The notes under the pieces were generated by a model that saw nothing but the letters and a program-made list of their open reading frames with translations, was not told the origin of the DNA and did not search any database. Shown here piece after piece: positions 55,529-64,000 of a stretch of 64,000 bases of DNA. The position numbers were made by a program, and so were the translations under genes. The stretch is from Alteromonas stellipolaris (GTDB lineage: Bacteria > Pseudomonadota > Gammaproteobacteria > Enterobacterales > Alteromonadaceae), in assembly GCF_001562115.1 (NCBI RefSeq), contig NZ_CP013926.1, forward strand, positions 1,922,001-1,986,000, read 5' to 3'. Position 1 is the stretch's first letter; every line of letters begins with the position of its first letter.

Positions 55529-57159
55529 CAGAAGAGGCAAAAATCACGTCTACAAAATCAATCTCTCGCATATGGATTATTCCCATATTGGTGGTAGTGG
55601 TTGGTGGCTGGATGGTTTATCAGCAATGGAAAAATCAGGGGCCTCTCATTACCATTGAGTTACAATCTGCTACCGGTATTGAAGTTAACAAAACCCCTAT
55701 CAAAGTGCGGGATTTGGATGTGGGCCAAGTAAAAAAAATCACGCTTAAGCCCGACTTAGATGGTGTATTAGTGACTGCGCGTATAGATGCTAATGCCTCA
55801 CATCTCCTTACCGATAAAAGTGATTTTTGGGTGGTCGCCCCGCGGATCAGTTTTTCAGAAGTATCAGGCCTAAACACCTTACTTTCTGGCAGCTATATCG
55901 CCATGGCAGCGAATGACAGTGGCAAAGAACAGCTTAATTTTATCGCCCTAGAGCGCCCTCCGGTAACACCAGCCGGCACGCCGGGGTTGCACGTAATCTT
56001 GCAAAGCGATGATGAGTTTGCTTATAAACCGGGTGATCCCATCATTTATAAGGGCTTCAAAGTGGGTGAGTTTGAAGATGCGGTGTTTAATATTGAAGAG
56101 CGTGTGGTCTACTACGATGCATTTATTGAAGCGCCGTATCATAAACTTATTACCGAGAACACCCGATTTTGGGATGTGAGCGGCGTTAAGCTTAAGCTTG
56201 AATCTAGCGGTGTAAAAATGGAAACCGGCAGTTTAGAAACCCTATTAGCCAACGGTATTACCTTCGGTGTTCCTGAAGGTGTTCAGATTGGTGAACGTGT
56301 TGTTGAAAATGCCTCTTTTACTATTTACGGCGATGTTACTACTGCGTCAAATGCCCGCTACAAACTTGCCGCTGAATATGTGCTTTTAGTTGATGAAAGT
56401 GTACGTGGACTTACCGTAGGCGCCCCCGTTGAATATCGAGGAATAGAGATTGGTAACGTGATGGCTATTAACTCGTTTCCCGCCGTAGAAGGCAATATCC
56501 TTGAACGGGACTACCCCATCCCCGTCATTATTAACATCTACCCAGGAAAAGTTAGACAACCAGATACGGAAGAAGGTCTCAATGCCATCAAGCAAACCAT
56601 GCGCAATTGGCTTCGAAAAGATTTAAGGGCTACCCTTCGAATGGGTAATGTACTCACAGGCGGCCTTTTTGTAGACTTACAACACGTTTCAAAGCCCGAT
56701 GATAGTAACGAAATAGCGATGCTGAACGGTTACGAAGTTATTCCAACCGTGTCTAACGAGTTTACGCAGATTACCCAAAAAGCAGATGCTATTTTAGACA
56801 AGATTAATCAATTGCCATTGGGTGATATGGTATCGAATGTGCTGTTGGCCGTAGAAGACATGAAACTGGCGGCTCAATCCGTTGAAACGGCAAGTGATGA
56901 CTTTGATGTGCTGATTGCAAATGTAGATACGGAGCTACTCAATACTAACTTAAATCAAGTATTGCTAAGCTTAGACAGCTTGTTAAAAAATTACAGTGAA
57001 GGCGGCTTGAGCCAATCTGAAATTAAAGAAACGGTAGATACGATGCAAGATACTATGCGCAATCTTCAGCCTTTGTTATTAAAGCTGAATCAGTCACCGA
57101 ATAGTTTAATTTTTACTGATAGCAATAGCTCCGGTATTGAACCAAAAGCAAAAAATTAG
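55525..57159 (+). CDS. pqiB: MCE-domain protein PqiB
   Basis: A 544-aa protein with one N-terminal transmembrane helix (about 17-35), three MCE (MlaD) domains (about 40-130, 155-225, 285-390) and a C-terminal helical region, matching PqiB (546 aa in E. coli), which forms a hexameric needle across the periplasm. The start at 55525 overlaps the pqiA stop; the longer frame is not supported. Confidence 0.93.
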   Translation: MTEEAKITSTKSISRIWIIPILVVVVGGWMVYQQWKNQGPLITIELQSATGIEVNKTPIKVRDLDVGQVKKITLKPDLDGVLVTARIDANASHLLTDKSDFWVVAPRISFSEVSGLNTLLSGSYIAMAANDSGKEQLNFIALERPPVTPAGTPGLHVILQSDDEFAYKPGDPIIYKGFKVGEFEDAVFNIEERVVYYDAFIEAPYHKLITENTRFWDVSGVKLKLESSGVKMETGSLETLLANGITFGVPEGVQIGERVVENASFTIYGDVTTASNARYKLAAEYVLLVDESVRGLTVGAPVEYRGIEIGNVMAINSFPAVEGNILERDYPIPVIINIYPGKVRQPDTEEGLNAIKQTMRNWLRKDLRATLRMGNVLTGGLFVDLQHVSKPDDSNEIAMLNGYEVIPTVSNEFTQITQKADAILDKINQLPLGDMVSNVLLAVEDMKLAAQSVETASDDFDVLIANVDTELLNTNLNQVLLSLDSLLKNYSEGGLSQSEIKETVDTMQDTMRNLQPLLLKLNQSPNSLIFTDSNSSGIEPKAKN

Positions 57160-57272
57160 CGAATTAGAAACTTTACCAACCAAACACGAAAATACGCAAA
57201 AGCATTGTGGGTTTCATCAACAAAGGTGTACGCACGAGGGTAAGCTTCTGAGCAAGTAGTAAAAGGATAACA

Positions 57273-57893
57273 ATGAAAATTTTTATTAATTATTGGAACG
57301 CACTTGTTTGCAGCATGAGTAAAGCAAGGCTAGGGTTCGCTTTGCTTGCTGGCGCTTCGTTAATAGGCTGCGCATCATCTGGCAGCGCGTTGCAATATTA
57401 CTTGCTTCATTCAACAACATCGCCTTCTGCGACTCAGTATGCATCTGCCCCACATCGTTTATTAATAAACAAAATTGTCCTACCCGATTATTTAAAACAA
57501 CGAGGCCTTGTTTATCAGACAAGCTCTACGAGTTTACATATCGCGACAGAGCACCTCTGGGCTGAGCCCCTTGATGAAGGTATCACAAAGTCATTGAAAG
57601 CAGCCTTGCGAACACAAAACGTGAAGCTAGTTATCCATAATGTAAACACCAAAGAAGTAAATGACTATTTAACCCTTCAGATAGATGACTTTATTGCTAC
57701 ATGGCAAGGCGATATCATTCTGCGCGGGCAATACATTATAAAGCATATCAATGACTCACAGTCTGCTAACGATTTTGAGTATATACTTCCTCTCTCAACC
57801 GATGGTTTCCCAGCCAGTATTGAAGTTATGCGAGAAGCTATTAATGCCCTAGCAACAGATATAGCTAACAATATTAGTTCGGTACAAAAGTAA
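57273..57893 (+). CDS. pqiC: PqiC-like outer-membrane lipoprotein (ABC-type transport auxiliary)
   Basis: A 206-aa protein with a lipobox LIGC and a PqiC/DUF330-like domain starting YYLLHS and including LPDYLKQRGLVYQTS. The start at 57273 has AGGA six bases upstream and gives a long n-region; Met15 is an alternative. It completes the pqiABC set and lies 5 bp ahead of the diguanylate cyclase gene. Confidence 0.87.
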   Translation: MKIFINYWNALVCSMSKARLGFALLAGASLIGCASSGSALQYYLLHSTTSPSATQYASAPHRLLINKIVLPDYLKQRGLVYQTSSTSLHIATEHLWAEPLDEGITKSLKAALRTQNVKLVIHNVNTKEVNDYLTLQIDDFIATWQGDIILRGQYIIKHINDSQSANDFEYILPLSTDGFPASIEVMREAINALATDIANNISSVQK

Positions 57894-57898
57894 CACTT

Positions 57899-59008
57899 AT
57901 GCTTAACCCGATAAGAAAGTTTATAGAATTCGGAACACATAACTCGTTATCTGATGACGTAAATCGTCGGATCAGAGTAGTAAATATGTTTTCAGCTGTA
58001 GGTATGGGGTTAACTTTTTTCTTGGGATTAAGAGCGTTATTTGCACAAGATACTCTGCTCGCTTGTGTGTTGTTGTCGGCCAGTATTCTTTTTGCTATTT
58101 CACATAAAATACAATCTATGATAGGCGCCAAGCAAGGCAGTATTATTTCTGCCATGGTAATTATTGTATGCCTGATGTCTCTGATGCTCATACTTGTTAT
58201 CACTGGCGGCAATGCGGGTACTGGACCCCTATGGATTTTTACAGTGCCTCCAGTGACCATGTTTTTTACTGGCTTTCGCCGTGGACTCTTTGCTCTGACG
58301 GGGTTTATCACTTTAGTTATTGTTATATTATTTACCCCTGATAACGCGTTGCTAGCTACTGAATACTCTTACGAGTTTAAGACCCGACTCATTTATTCAT
58401 TTATCACTATCTCTTTTCTGTCTGCTTTTTACGAATACAGCCGCCAACGCAGTTATTCTACCGCATTATATTTGAGCGAACAGTTCGAACGACAAGCCCG
58501 TTATGACCCCCTAACAACCATTCTAAATCGACGAGGCGGGCAACAGCAGCTCGAACAAGAAATCAGTAGAATGCAGCGAAACAAGAAGCCTTTCTCTATC
58601 GCGCTCGCTGATATTGATAGATTTAAATCGATTAATGACACCTTTGGGCATGACGCCGGTGATGAGGTATTAAAACAAGTTGCGGAAGTTTTTAGCCGTC
58701 GACTACGAACACAGGATGGGCTCTCACGATGGGGCGGTGAAGAATTTTTATTTATTTTTCCAGAAACCAATGAGAAGGATGCTCAATTAGTTACCGAACA
58801 AATAAGAGAAAATCTGAGTGCGAAAGCAATTTCAGTGGATGGGAAATCTCATCGCGTCACATCAAGTTTTGGAGTGTGCGAAGTAACGTCGTTAATATCT
58901 CTTACAACAGCATTAAATTTAGCCGATCAAGCCTTATATCGAGCAAAACGTGACGGCAGAAATAAAGTATGTGCCGCATCTGAGCTAACCAGTAAAAGCA
59001 ATCTATAA
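57899..59008 (+). CDS. Membrane-anchored diguanylate cyclase (GGDEF)
   Basis: A 369-aa protein with about six transmembrane helices (30-180) and a GGDEF domain (205-360). The active site is GGEEF, and an intact inhibitory site RTQD precedes it by five residues, so active c-di-GMP synthesis with product inhibition is expected. It sits 5 bp after pqiC, in the pqi operon. The N-terminal sensor region belongs to no family I can name. Confidence 0.9.
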   Translation: MLNPIRKFIEFGTHNSLSDDVNRRIRVVNMFSAVGMGLTFFLGLRALFAQDTLLACVLLSASILFAISHKIQSMIGAKQGSIISAMVIIVCLMSLMLILVITGGNAGTGPLWIFTVPPVTMFFTGFRRGLFALTGFITLVIVILFTPDNALLATEYSYEFKTRLIYSFITISFLSAFYEYSRQRSYSTALYLSEQFERQARYDPLTTILNRRGGQQQLEQEISRMQRNKKPFSIALADIDRFKSINDTFGHDAGDEVLKQVAEVFSRRLRTQDGLSRWGGEEFLFIFPETNEKDAQLVTEQIRENLSAKAISVDGKSHRVTSSFGVCEVTSLISLTTALNLADQALYRAKRDGRNKVCAASELTSKSNL

Positions 59009-59176
59009 TATACATCGACGCTTGGCGATGCTTCTCATATACACTGTTAATTTCTGATAATACTTGTTCTTGGGCTTTCACTTTGTTGGCTCACGTTTAG
59101 TTACAATTGATGAATAAATTAGAAACAGTTTGGCGTTACACTACCCTCAGCTAATTTTTTCAACGAAGACTCGTTT

Positions 59177-60331
59177 ATGAAATGGATGAAATTCATACTT
59201 CCTGTTGCTATTCTGGCAATAAGTTATTTTATAATGAAAGGCATTGAGGCATCGGCTTCAGATTCAGCTATAACAGAAGCGGTAGACACTCGCCCCACCG
59301 TCACTATCGAGCAGATAGATGTTGAAAGTTCTGTCATCACATTATCTTCTTACGGTGAAGTGCAACCTCTAGAAAGTACCAATCTTGCTGCACAGGTGTC
59401 TGGCGAAGTTGAGTCTTGGAATCCAAAATTTGTGAGTGGCGGTTTAATCCGTCGAGGTGAATTGTTGTTCTCGATAGAAAAAGATGCCTACGAGGCCGCG
59501 TTATTACTCGCGCAAGCTAACCTTTCCAGTGCTCAAGCTCAATTAATACAAGAACAAGCACAAGCAGATGTAGCGGCACAAGAAGCCAAGACTATGCCCG
59601 ATGCGAGGATCACCGACTTGTACCTTAGAAAACCACAGGTCATGAGCGCACAAGCATCAGTTAAATCAGCAGAAGCTCAACTCAAAATTGCTAAGCGCGA
59701 TTTAGATAACTGCGAAGTGACTGCACCTTATGATGCCCTAATTATTTCTAGAGATATCAGTACTGGTGATTACGTTACCCAAGGGATGACCGCAGCGGTT
59801 ATCTATAATATTGAACAGGCAGAAATCACCTTCCCTATCGCTGGCTTCGACCGTGCATTCTTAGATGAAAACACCTTAGGTACCAAAGCGATACTTACCC
59901 TAGATGATTTAAGCAAAACACAGGTTACCGCCACTATCCATCGCGACACTGGGGTTATCGATAGTGCCACCCGTATGACACATTTTGTTGCAAGAATTGA
60001 AGACCCCTACGCCTTAAATCAAAATAAACCTATTGTTAAATTCGGTACATACACCACGATTAGCTTTAAGGGTAAAAGGTTAGAGGATGTATACCGTATT
60101 CCTCAGGAATTGGTTACCAACCGTACGCTTTGGACAATTGATGAGAAAAGTAAGTTGGTCTCGCAAAAAATTGAGGTTATTCGTGAAGATGGTAGCGACT
60201 TTCTTATTCAAGGTGATTTCAATCCTAAAAAAGTGGTGATGTCATTACCTGAGTACCCGCAAAATGGCATGGAAGTAAAGGTCATCGATAATAGCGCTGA
60301 TTTTGTGGCGAACAGCACCACCGCTAAATAG
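59177..60331 (+). CDS. RND efflux periplasmic adaptor (membrane fusion protein)
   Basis: A 384-aa HlyD/AcrA-type adaptor: N-terminal hydrophobic anchor (3-22), lipoyl halves (VSGEVESWN and CEVTAPYDALI), a coiled-coil hairpin at about 110-175 and beta-barrel and membrane-proximal domains. It precedes the RND pump by 11 bp. No outer-membrane factor gene follows, so a shared TolC is likely. Confidence 0.9.
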   Translation: MKWMKFILPVAILAISYFIMKGIEASASDSAITEAVDTRPTVTIEQIDVESSVITLSSYGEVQPLESTNLAAQVSGEVESWNPKFVSGGLIRRGELLFSIEKDAYEAALLLAQANLSSAQAQLIQEQAQADVAAQEAKTMPDARITDLYLRKPQVMSAQASVKSAEAQLKIAKRDLDNCEVTAPYDALIISRDISTGDYVTQGMTAAVIYNIEQAEITFPIAGFDRAFLDENTLGTKAILTLDDLSKTQVTATIHRDTGVIDSATRMTHFVARIEDPYALNQNKPIVKFGTYTTISFKGKRLEDVYRIPQELVTNRTLWTIDEKSKLVSQKIEVIREDGSDFLIQGDFNPKKVVMSLPEYPQNGMEVKVIDNSADFVANSTTAK

Positions 60332-60342
60332 GAGCGCCGCCA

Positions 60343-63300
60343 ATGAATAAAACGAATTCAGAAACCGGCATCATCGCGTGGTTTGCCAATAATGCAGTGG
60401 CCGCTAACCTTTTAATGATATTTATCATTTTGATGGGTTTGGCCAGTTACTTTACTATTCAGCGCCAAATGTTCCCTAACATCGAAATAAACTATATTAC
60501 GGTGTCGGCACAATATCCTGGTGCTTCTCCTCAAGAAATAGAAGAAAGTATTCTTATTAAAGTAGAGGAATCGTTAAAAGACGTCACCGAAATTAAAAAA
60601 ACGGTAGCCCGTGCTTTTCGTGATTCAGGAACAGTAACTCTAGAAATTGATACCGATGAAAAACTGACGGATGTTCTTGATAAAGTAAAGTTAAGAGTTG
60701 ACAGTATCGCCACCTTCCCTGCAGGCATGGAACCGGTAAATATCTCTCAAATTGAGTTCCAACAAGACGTTATTGAAATGCCTTTAGTGGGCGACTTACC
60801 CCTTCCCGAACTTAAAGTTATTGCCAAAGATATTGAAGACGAGTTACTTCAACTAGGTAATGTTTCCTTAGTAGAAATATCGACACCTGACGATGAAATA
60901 GCAATAGAAATAAAACCGGAAATGCTGCGTAAATACAGCCTTGGCATTGCCGATGTTAGCCAAGCGATAAGTAACTATTCAACGAATCTATCAGCTGGGC
61001 AGCTGCGTACTAACGCCGGAATCATTTCTGTTCGAGTAGAAAACCAGTATTACAGCGGGGCTGAGTTTGCTCAAATCCCGGTGAAAATAGGCACAGCGGG
61101 TGCCAAAGTCACTTTAGGTGACATTGCGACAATAAAAGATGGCTTCACCGAGGGTGAACGCTATTTTAAATATAACGGTAAAAACGCCATTTATATGTCG
61201 GTAAGTGCAACTAAATCTCAAAATACAATTCCTGTTGCTAACACCGTAAAAGCCTATATTGAGCAACGAAATAAAACTCTTCCAGATGGGGTGAGCTTAG
61301 AAATACTGGTCGATATGACCTACTACTTAAATGCTCGCTTAGACATGATGCTAAAAAACCTGTTTCAAGGCTCAATTCTAGTCGCCTTGATGCTAACCCT
61401 CTTTTTACGCTTTAAACTAGCGTTATGGGTAATGGTAGGCTTACCCGTGTGCTTCTTAGGCGCCGTAATGCTGATGCCTATTTTTGGCATTAGCATTAAT
61501 ATTCTTTCGCTGTTTGCCTTCATAATGGTGCTAGGTATTGTAGTCGATGATGCCATCGTTATAGGGGAAAGTGCCTATACCGAAATAGAAAGTAAAGGTG
61601 GAGGTATCGACAACGTAGTACGTGGTGCCAAGCGTGTTGCAACGCCAGCTACATTTGGTGTTTTGACGACCATTGCCGTATTCGCGCCCTTTACCTTAAG
61701 TAGTGGCCCTGAAGGTGCTTTCTTTTATAATATCGCTATTGTGGTTATATTCTGTTTAGCATTCAGCTTAGTTGAATCAAAGTTGATATTGCCTGCGCAT
61801 ATTGCCCATACCCATTTTACACCCATCAAAAAAGGCAGCTGGCGGGATAAATTTAACACGCGATTCTACGGCTTTGTAAACGGCCCTTATAAGCGCACGG
61901 TGGAACGCGCATTGAAGTGGCGCTGGGCGGTATTTTTTCTTTTCTTTGGTATTTTGATGATTAGCATTGGGCTAATCAACGCAAACTATGTGCGTATGGT
62001 ACCTAATCCAAAAGTTCCTCATGACTTTCCTAGCGTTCGCATTGAAATGAATGAAAACGTGTCGGATGCAACCACCATAAACGCGTTAAAGACAATAGAA
62101 CAAACTATTTTAGATGTTGAAGAGCAGGTTATTGACGAGTTTGGCACAGGCATGATCCGAGACAGGCTCGCCTTCAACGATGAACGTACCCAAGGGCAAA
62201 TTCTGACTCCTTTAGTGCACGAAGACGAACGCCCTATTGATACTTTCGAATTAGCAAGGCGCTGGCGTGAAGCCATACCTGAAATTCCCGGCATGAAGTC
62301 ATTTACTGTGATTGATGATGTTAATGGTGGTGGCGAAGATGGCGAGTTTGGCTATCTTTTATTTGGCTCAGATATCAATACATTGAACGCTGCAGGGTTA
62401 AAGTTTATTGAAATGCTGCAACAACAAGATGGCCTATTCGATGTTAGTTCAACCATAGATCCAGCCAGCAAAGAAGTGCAATTAGTAATGTTGCCCGTAG
62501 CCTATGATTTAGGTTTAACCCTTTCTGACATTGCCTCTCAAGTAGGAGCCAGCTTCTATGGCGGCGAAGCCCAACGGGTTATTCGTAATGGCGAAGAAGT
62601 GAAGGTAATGGTGCGCTACCCTGAATTTACCCGGGAACGGTTTGCTGATTTGAAATATACCGTTATCAAAACACCCCAAGGCCGTGATGTATTGCTTGGC
62701 GACGTAGTCTTGCTGGATGAAAAACCAGGCATTAGCTACATTCGCCGTGAAGGTGGTTATCGCAGCGTTTACGTATGGGGCAATATTGATGAAGAGGCGG
62801 TAGAGCCAAACGAAGTAGTAGAAGAAATTCGCGAGAAACTACTTCCGCAACTTCAAGAAGAATTCCCATCGGTGATGACTGAATTAGGCGGCGATATTGA
62901 AGAACAGCAAGCGCAGCAAAGTGAGCAATTATTGTTTTTCTTTGCCGCAATGATTATGGTTTACATCCTTTTGGCCGTGCCGCTTAAAAGTTATGGTCAA
63001 CCACTTATCATTATGTCGGTCATTCCCTTTAGCTTCACGGGTGCTATTTGGGGTCATTTCTTGCTCGATCTAGATTTAAGCATGATGTCCACCTTTGGCC
63101 TAATAGCCGCAGCGGGTGTGGTGATAAATGATTCATTGGTAATGACGGATTTTGTCAATCAACGCCGAGCCCAAGGTTACAGCGTAAAAGAAGCAGTAAC
63201 AGAAGCAGGAAGCGCTCGCTTTAGGGCTATTACACTGACCTCGATTACAACCTTTGCGGGTGTACTGCCCATTATGTTTGAAAGTAGCCTACAGGCTGCA

Positions 63301-63498
63301 TTCGTGGTGCCTATGGCGGCCGCTCTTGGTTTTGCCGTGCTGTACGCCACCTTGGTCACGCTTATATTAGTGCCTTGCTTGTACTTAATCTTGCTAGACT
63401 TAGCGGTACCGTTTTCGTGGATAAAAAGTCGAATTTTCAGACGGAAACCGTCTTTAGATATTAATGTTAATACTGAAATGGAAATGGAAAATAGATAG
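60343..63498 (+). CDS. RND-family efflux transporter permease
   Basis: A 1051-aa AcrB-superfamily pump with twelve transmembrane segments and two large periplasmic loops. The proton-relay acids are in GIVVDDAIVIGE (TM4). The divergent type with short C-terminus matches general HAE1/hydrophobe efflux subfamilies found in Alteromonadales; substrate unknown. Partner of the adaptor upstream. Confidence 0.93.
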   Translation: MNKTNSETGIIAWFANNAVAANLLMIFIILMGLASYFTIQRQMFPNIEINYITVSAQYPGASPQEIEESILIKVEESLKDVTEIKKTVARAFRDSGTVTLEIDTDEKLTDVLDKVKLRVDSIATFPAGMEPVNISQIEFQQDVIEMPLVGDLPLPELKVIAKDIEDELLQLGNVSLVEISTPDDEIAIEIKPEMLRKYSLGIADVSQAISNYSTNLSAGQLRTNAGIISVRVENQYYSGAEFAQIPVKIGTAGAKVTLGDIATIKDGFTEGERYFKYNGKNAIYMSVSATKSQNTIPVANTVKAYIEQRNKTLPDGVSLEILVDMTYYLNARLDMMLKNLFQGSILVALMLTLFLRFKLALWVMVGLPVCFLGAVMLMPIFGISINILSLFAFIMVLGIVVDDAIVIGESAYTEIESKGGGIDNVVRGAKRVATPATFGVLTTIAVFAPFTLSSGPEGAFFYNIAIVVIFCLAFSLVESKLILPAHIAHTHFTPIKKGSWRDKFNTRFYGFVNGPYKRTVERALKWRWAVFFLFFGILMISIGLINANYVRMVPNPKVPHDFPSVRIEMNENVSDATTINALKTIEQTILDVEEQVIDEFGTGMIRDRLAFNDERTQGQILTPLVHEDERPIDTFELARRWREAIPEIPGMKSFTVIDDVNGGGEDGEFGYLLFGSDINTLNAAGLKFIEMLQQQDGLFDVSSTIDPASKEVQLVMLPVAYDLGLTLSDIASQVGASFYGGEAQRVIRNGEEVKVMVRYPEFTRERFADLKYTVIKTPQGRDVLLGDVVLLDEKPGISYIRREGGYRSVYVWGNIDEEAVEPNEVVEEIREKLLPQLQEEFPSVMTELGGDIEEQQAQQSEQLLFFFAAMIMVYILLAVPLKSYGQPLIIMSVIPFSFTGAIWGHFLLDLDLSMMSTFGLIAAAGVVINDSLVMTDFVNQRRAQGYSVKEAVTEAGSARFRAITLTSITTFAGVLPIMFESSLQAAFVVPMAAALGFAVLYATLVTLILVPCLYLILLDLAVPFSWIKSRIFRRKPSLDINVNTEMEMENR

Positions 63499-63528
63499 TG
63501 CTGCCGCTAACTTTGTAGTACGTGGACT

Positions 63529-63554
63529 GCGCGGTTGATACCTATCAACCGCGC
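63529..63554. terminator. Hairpin after the RND operon (possible terminator)
   Basis: GCGCGGTTGATA and TATCAACCGCGC are perfectly complementary, but no T-tract follows on either strand, so rho-independent termination is uncertain. Downstream to 63822 there is no supported gene; 63678-63707 has a second stem (GGGGTTG-AATAG-CAACCCC) followed after eight bases by seven T residues, and a third (GCGCCA-TGTGGCGC) near 63774. A short minus-strand frame across this region is not convincing. Confidence 0.55.
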
Positions 63555-63822
63555 TCGTTAAAGTCGTCAATTCGTCACATGGTAAAAGATTATGGCAGGA
63601 ATAGTTCAGGAAATTAACGTTCTATTGTAGGACAAGGTCTCTACTTCGGCGCGTGACATCCATACTCTTGCCACAAATAAACCGAAATTCGGGGGTTGAA
63701 TAGCAACCCCGTAAATATTTTTTTGGCTGGCCAATTTTGGCTATAGGCGGTTCCCCAAAAGTGACATAGACCCAGCGCCATGTGGCGCTATATACCACAG
63801 GCATTAAGCCTTCACTGCAGAT

Positions 63823-64000
63823 TTAGCTTTCGCTGGCCTGAGACTCGCCTTTGCGAACCACAAAAATATAACTCATCAGTATCGCTAATACTAAGGCCGG
63901 TATTGCATTGGCGACAGCATCATAAACAACATGAAAATAAATAGCGCCAAGCATAATAATAAACAAACCGATACACGCATAAATGCTGGTTCGGCGTAAC
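63823..64000 (-). CDS. C-terminal part of a membrane protein (partial)
   Basis: A minus-strand frame runs off the right edge and stops at 63825-63823; 58 residues are visible. It shows two transmembrane helices (IYACIGLFIIMLGAIYFHVV and ALVLAILMSYIFVV) and a short polar tail ending in SQASES. The family cannot be determined from this fragment. Confidence 0.6.
   Translation of the reverse strand, partial: LRRTSIYACIGLFIIMLGAIYFHVVYDAVANAIPALVLAILMSYIFVVRKGESQASES

Overview
The window reads as an ordinary chromosomal segment of a marine gammaproteobacterium, most likely a member of the Alteromonadaceae (Alteromonas or Glaciecola relatives). This is inferred from moderate-to-low GC coding sequence, the rluB-scpBA-yciO-rnm-trp block, folX-yfcH, tesA/ybbAP, bioBFCD/bioA and pqiABC neighbourhoods, and many proteins of gammaproteobacterial type. 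There is no rRNA operon, prophage, CRISPR array or plasmid backbone. Most of the window is densely packed housekeeping genes; the unusual content lies in the intergenic spaces.

Layout: 1-4385 holds the end of an unknown gene and, on the minus strand, rluB, scpB, scpA, yciO and rnm. 4394-11802 is a complete tryptophan operon: promoter, leader peptide with three Trp codons, attenuator, trpE, G, D, CF, B, A, yciI and terminator. 11.9-16.3 kb carries a flavin-reductase-like stress protein, a PepSY/PhoP-like/PhoQ-like signalling set and an AI-2E family transporter. 16.3-23.2 kb has folX-yfcH, the ybbAP exporter divergent from tesA, and a single-copy RAYT transposase. 23.2-25.8 kb has dusC, a small two-gene operon behind a MetJ-type operator, and an M14 deacylase/peptidase. 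25.9-29.6 kb holds two tRNA operons (Ala-Glu and Val) around gltX, both decorated with amplified copies of tRNA 3' ends. 29.7-45.5 kb contains a TPR protein with a degenerate receiver, GNAT, moaA, an ATM1-type ABC transporter, class II DAHP synthase, btuCD with a tyrosine phosphatase, pepE and the biotin genes. 45.6-64 kb contains DUF2937, an ATP-grasp ligase paired with a GNAT-C39 peptidase fusion, a calcium/sodium antiporter, asnS, a pqiABC lipid-transport operon with an attached diguanylate cyclase, an RND efflux pair, and the end of a membrane-protein gene.

Three intergenic themes stand out. (1) A short repeat family with core GGACA(C/G)(A/T)CACT occurs in four clusters (11.8, 12.7, 17.7, 24.4 kb) on both sides of the RAYT gene, sometimes as perfect inverted pairs. 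(2) Both tRNA operons carry repeats built from tRNA 3' ends: two tRNA-Glu copies that lack exactly the 5' acceptor strand, and an array of 44-nt units in which a hairpin replaces the tRNA-Val T-loop, similar in concept to the rtT repeats of E. coli tyrT. (3) Five contiguous 8-bp met boxes overlap a promoter for a 76-aa protein of unknown function, coupled by overlapping stop/start codons to a 57-codon DUF1289 gene whose last codons lie inside the repeat family. Several start codons were moved from the longest open frame to positions supported by ribosome-binding sites or overlaps; the reasons are given per entry. No database search was possible, so family names rest on motif and sequence recognition.
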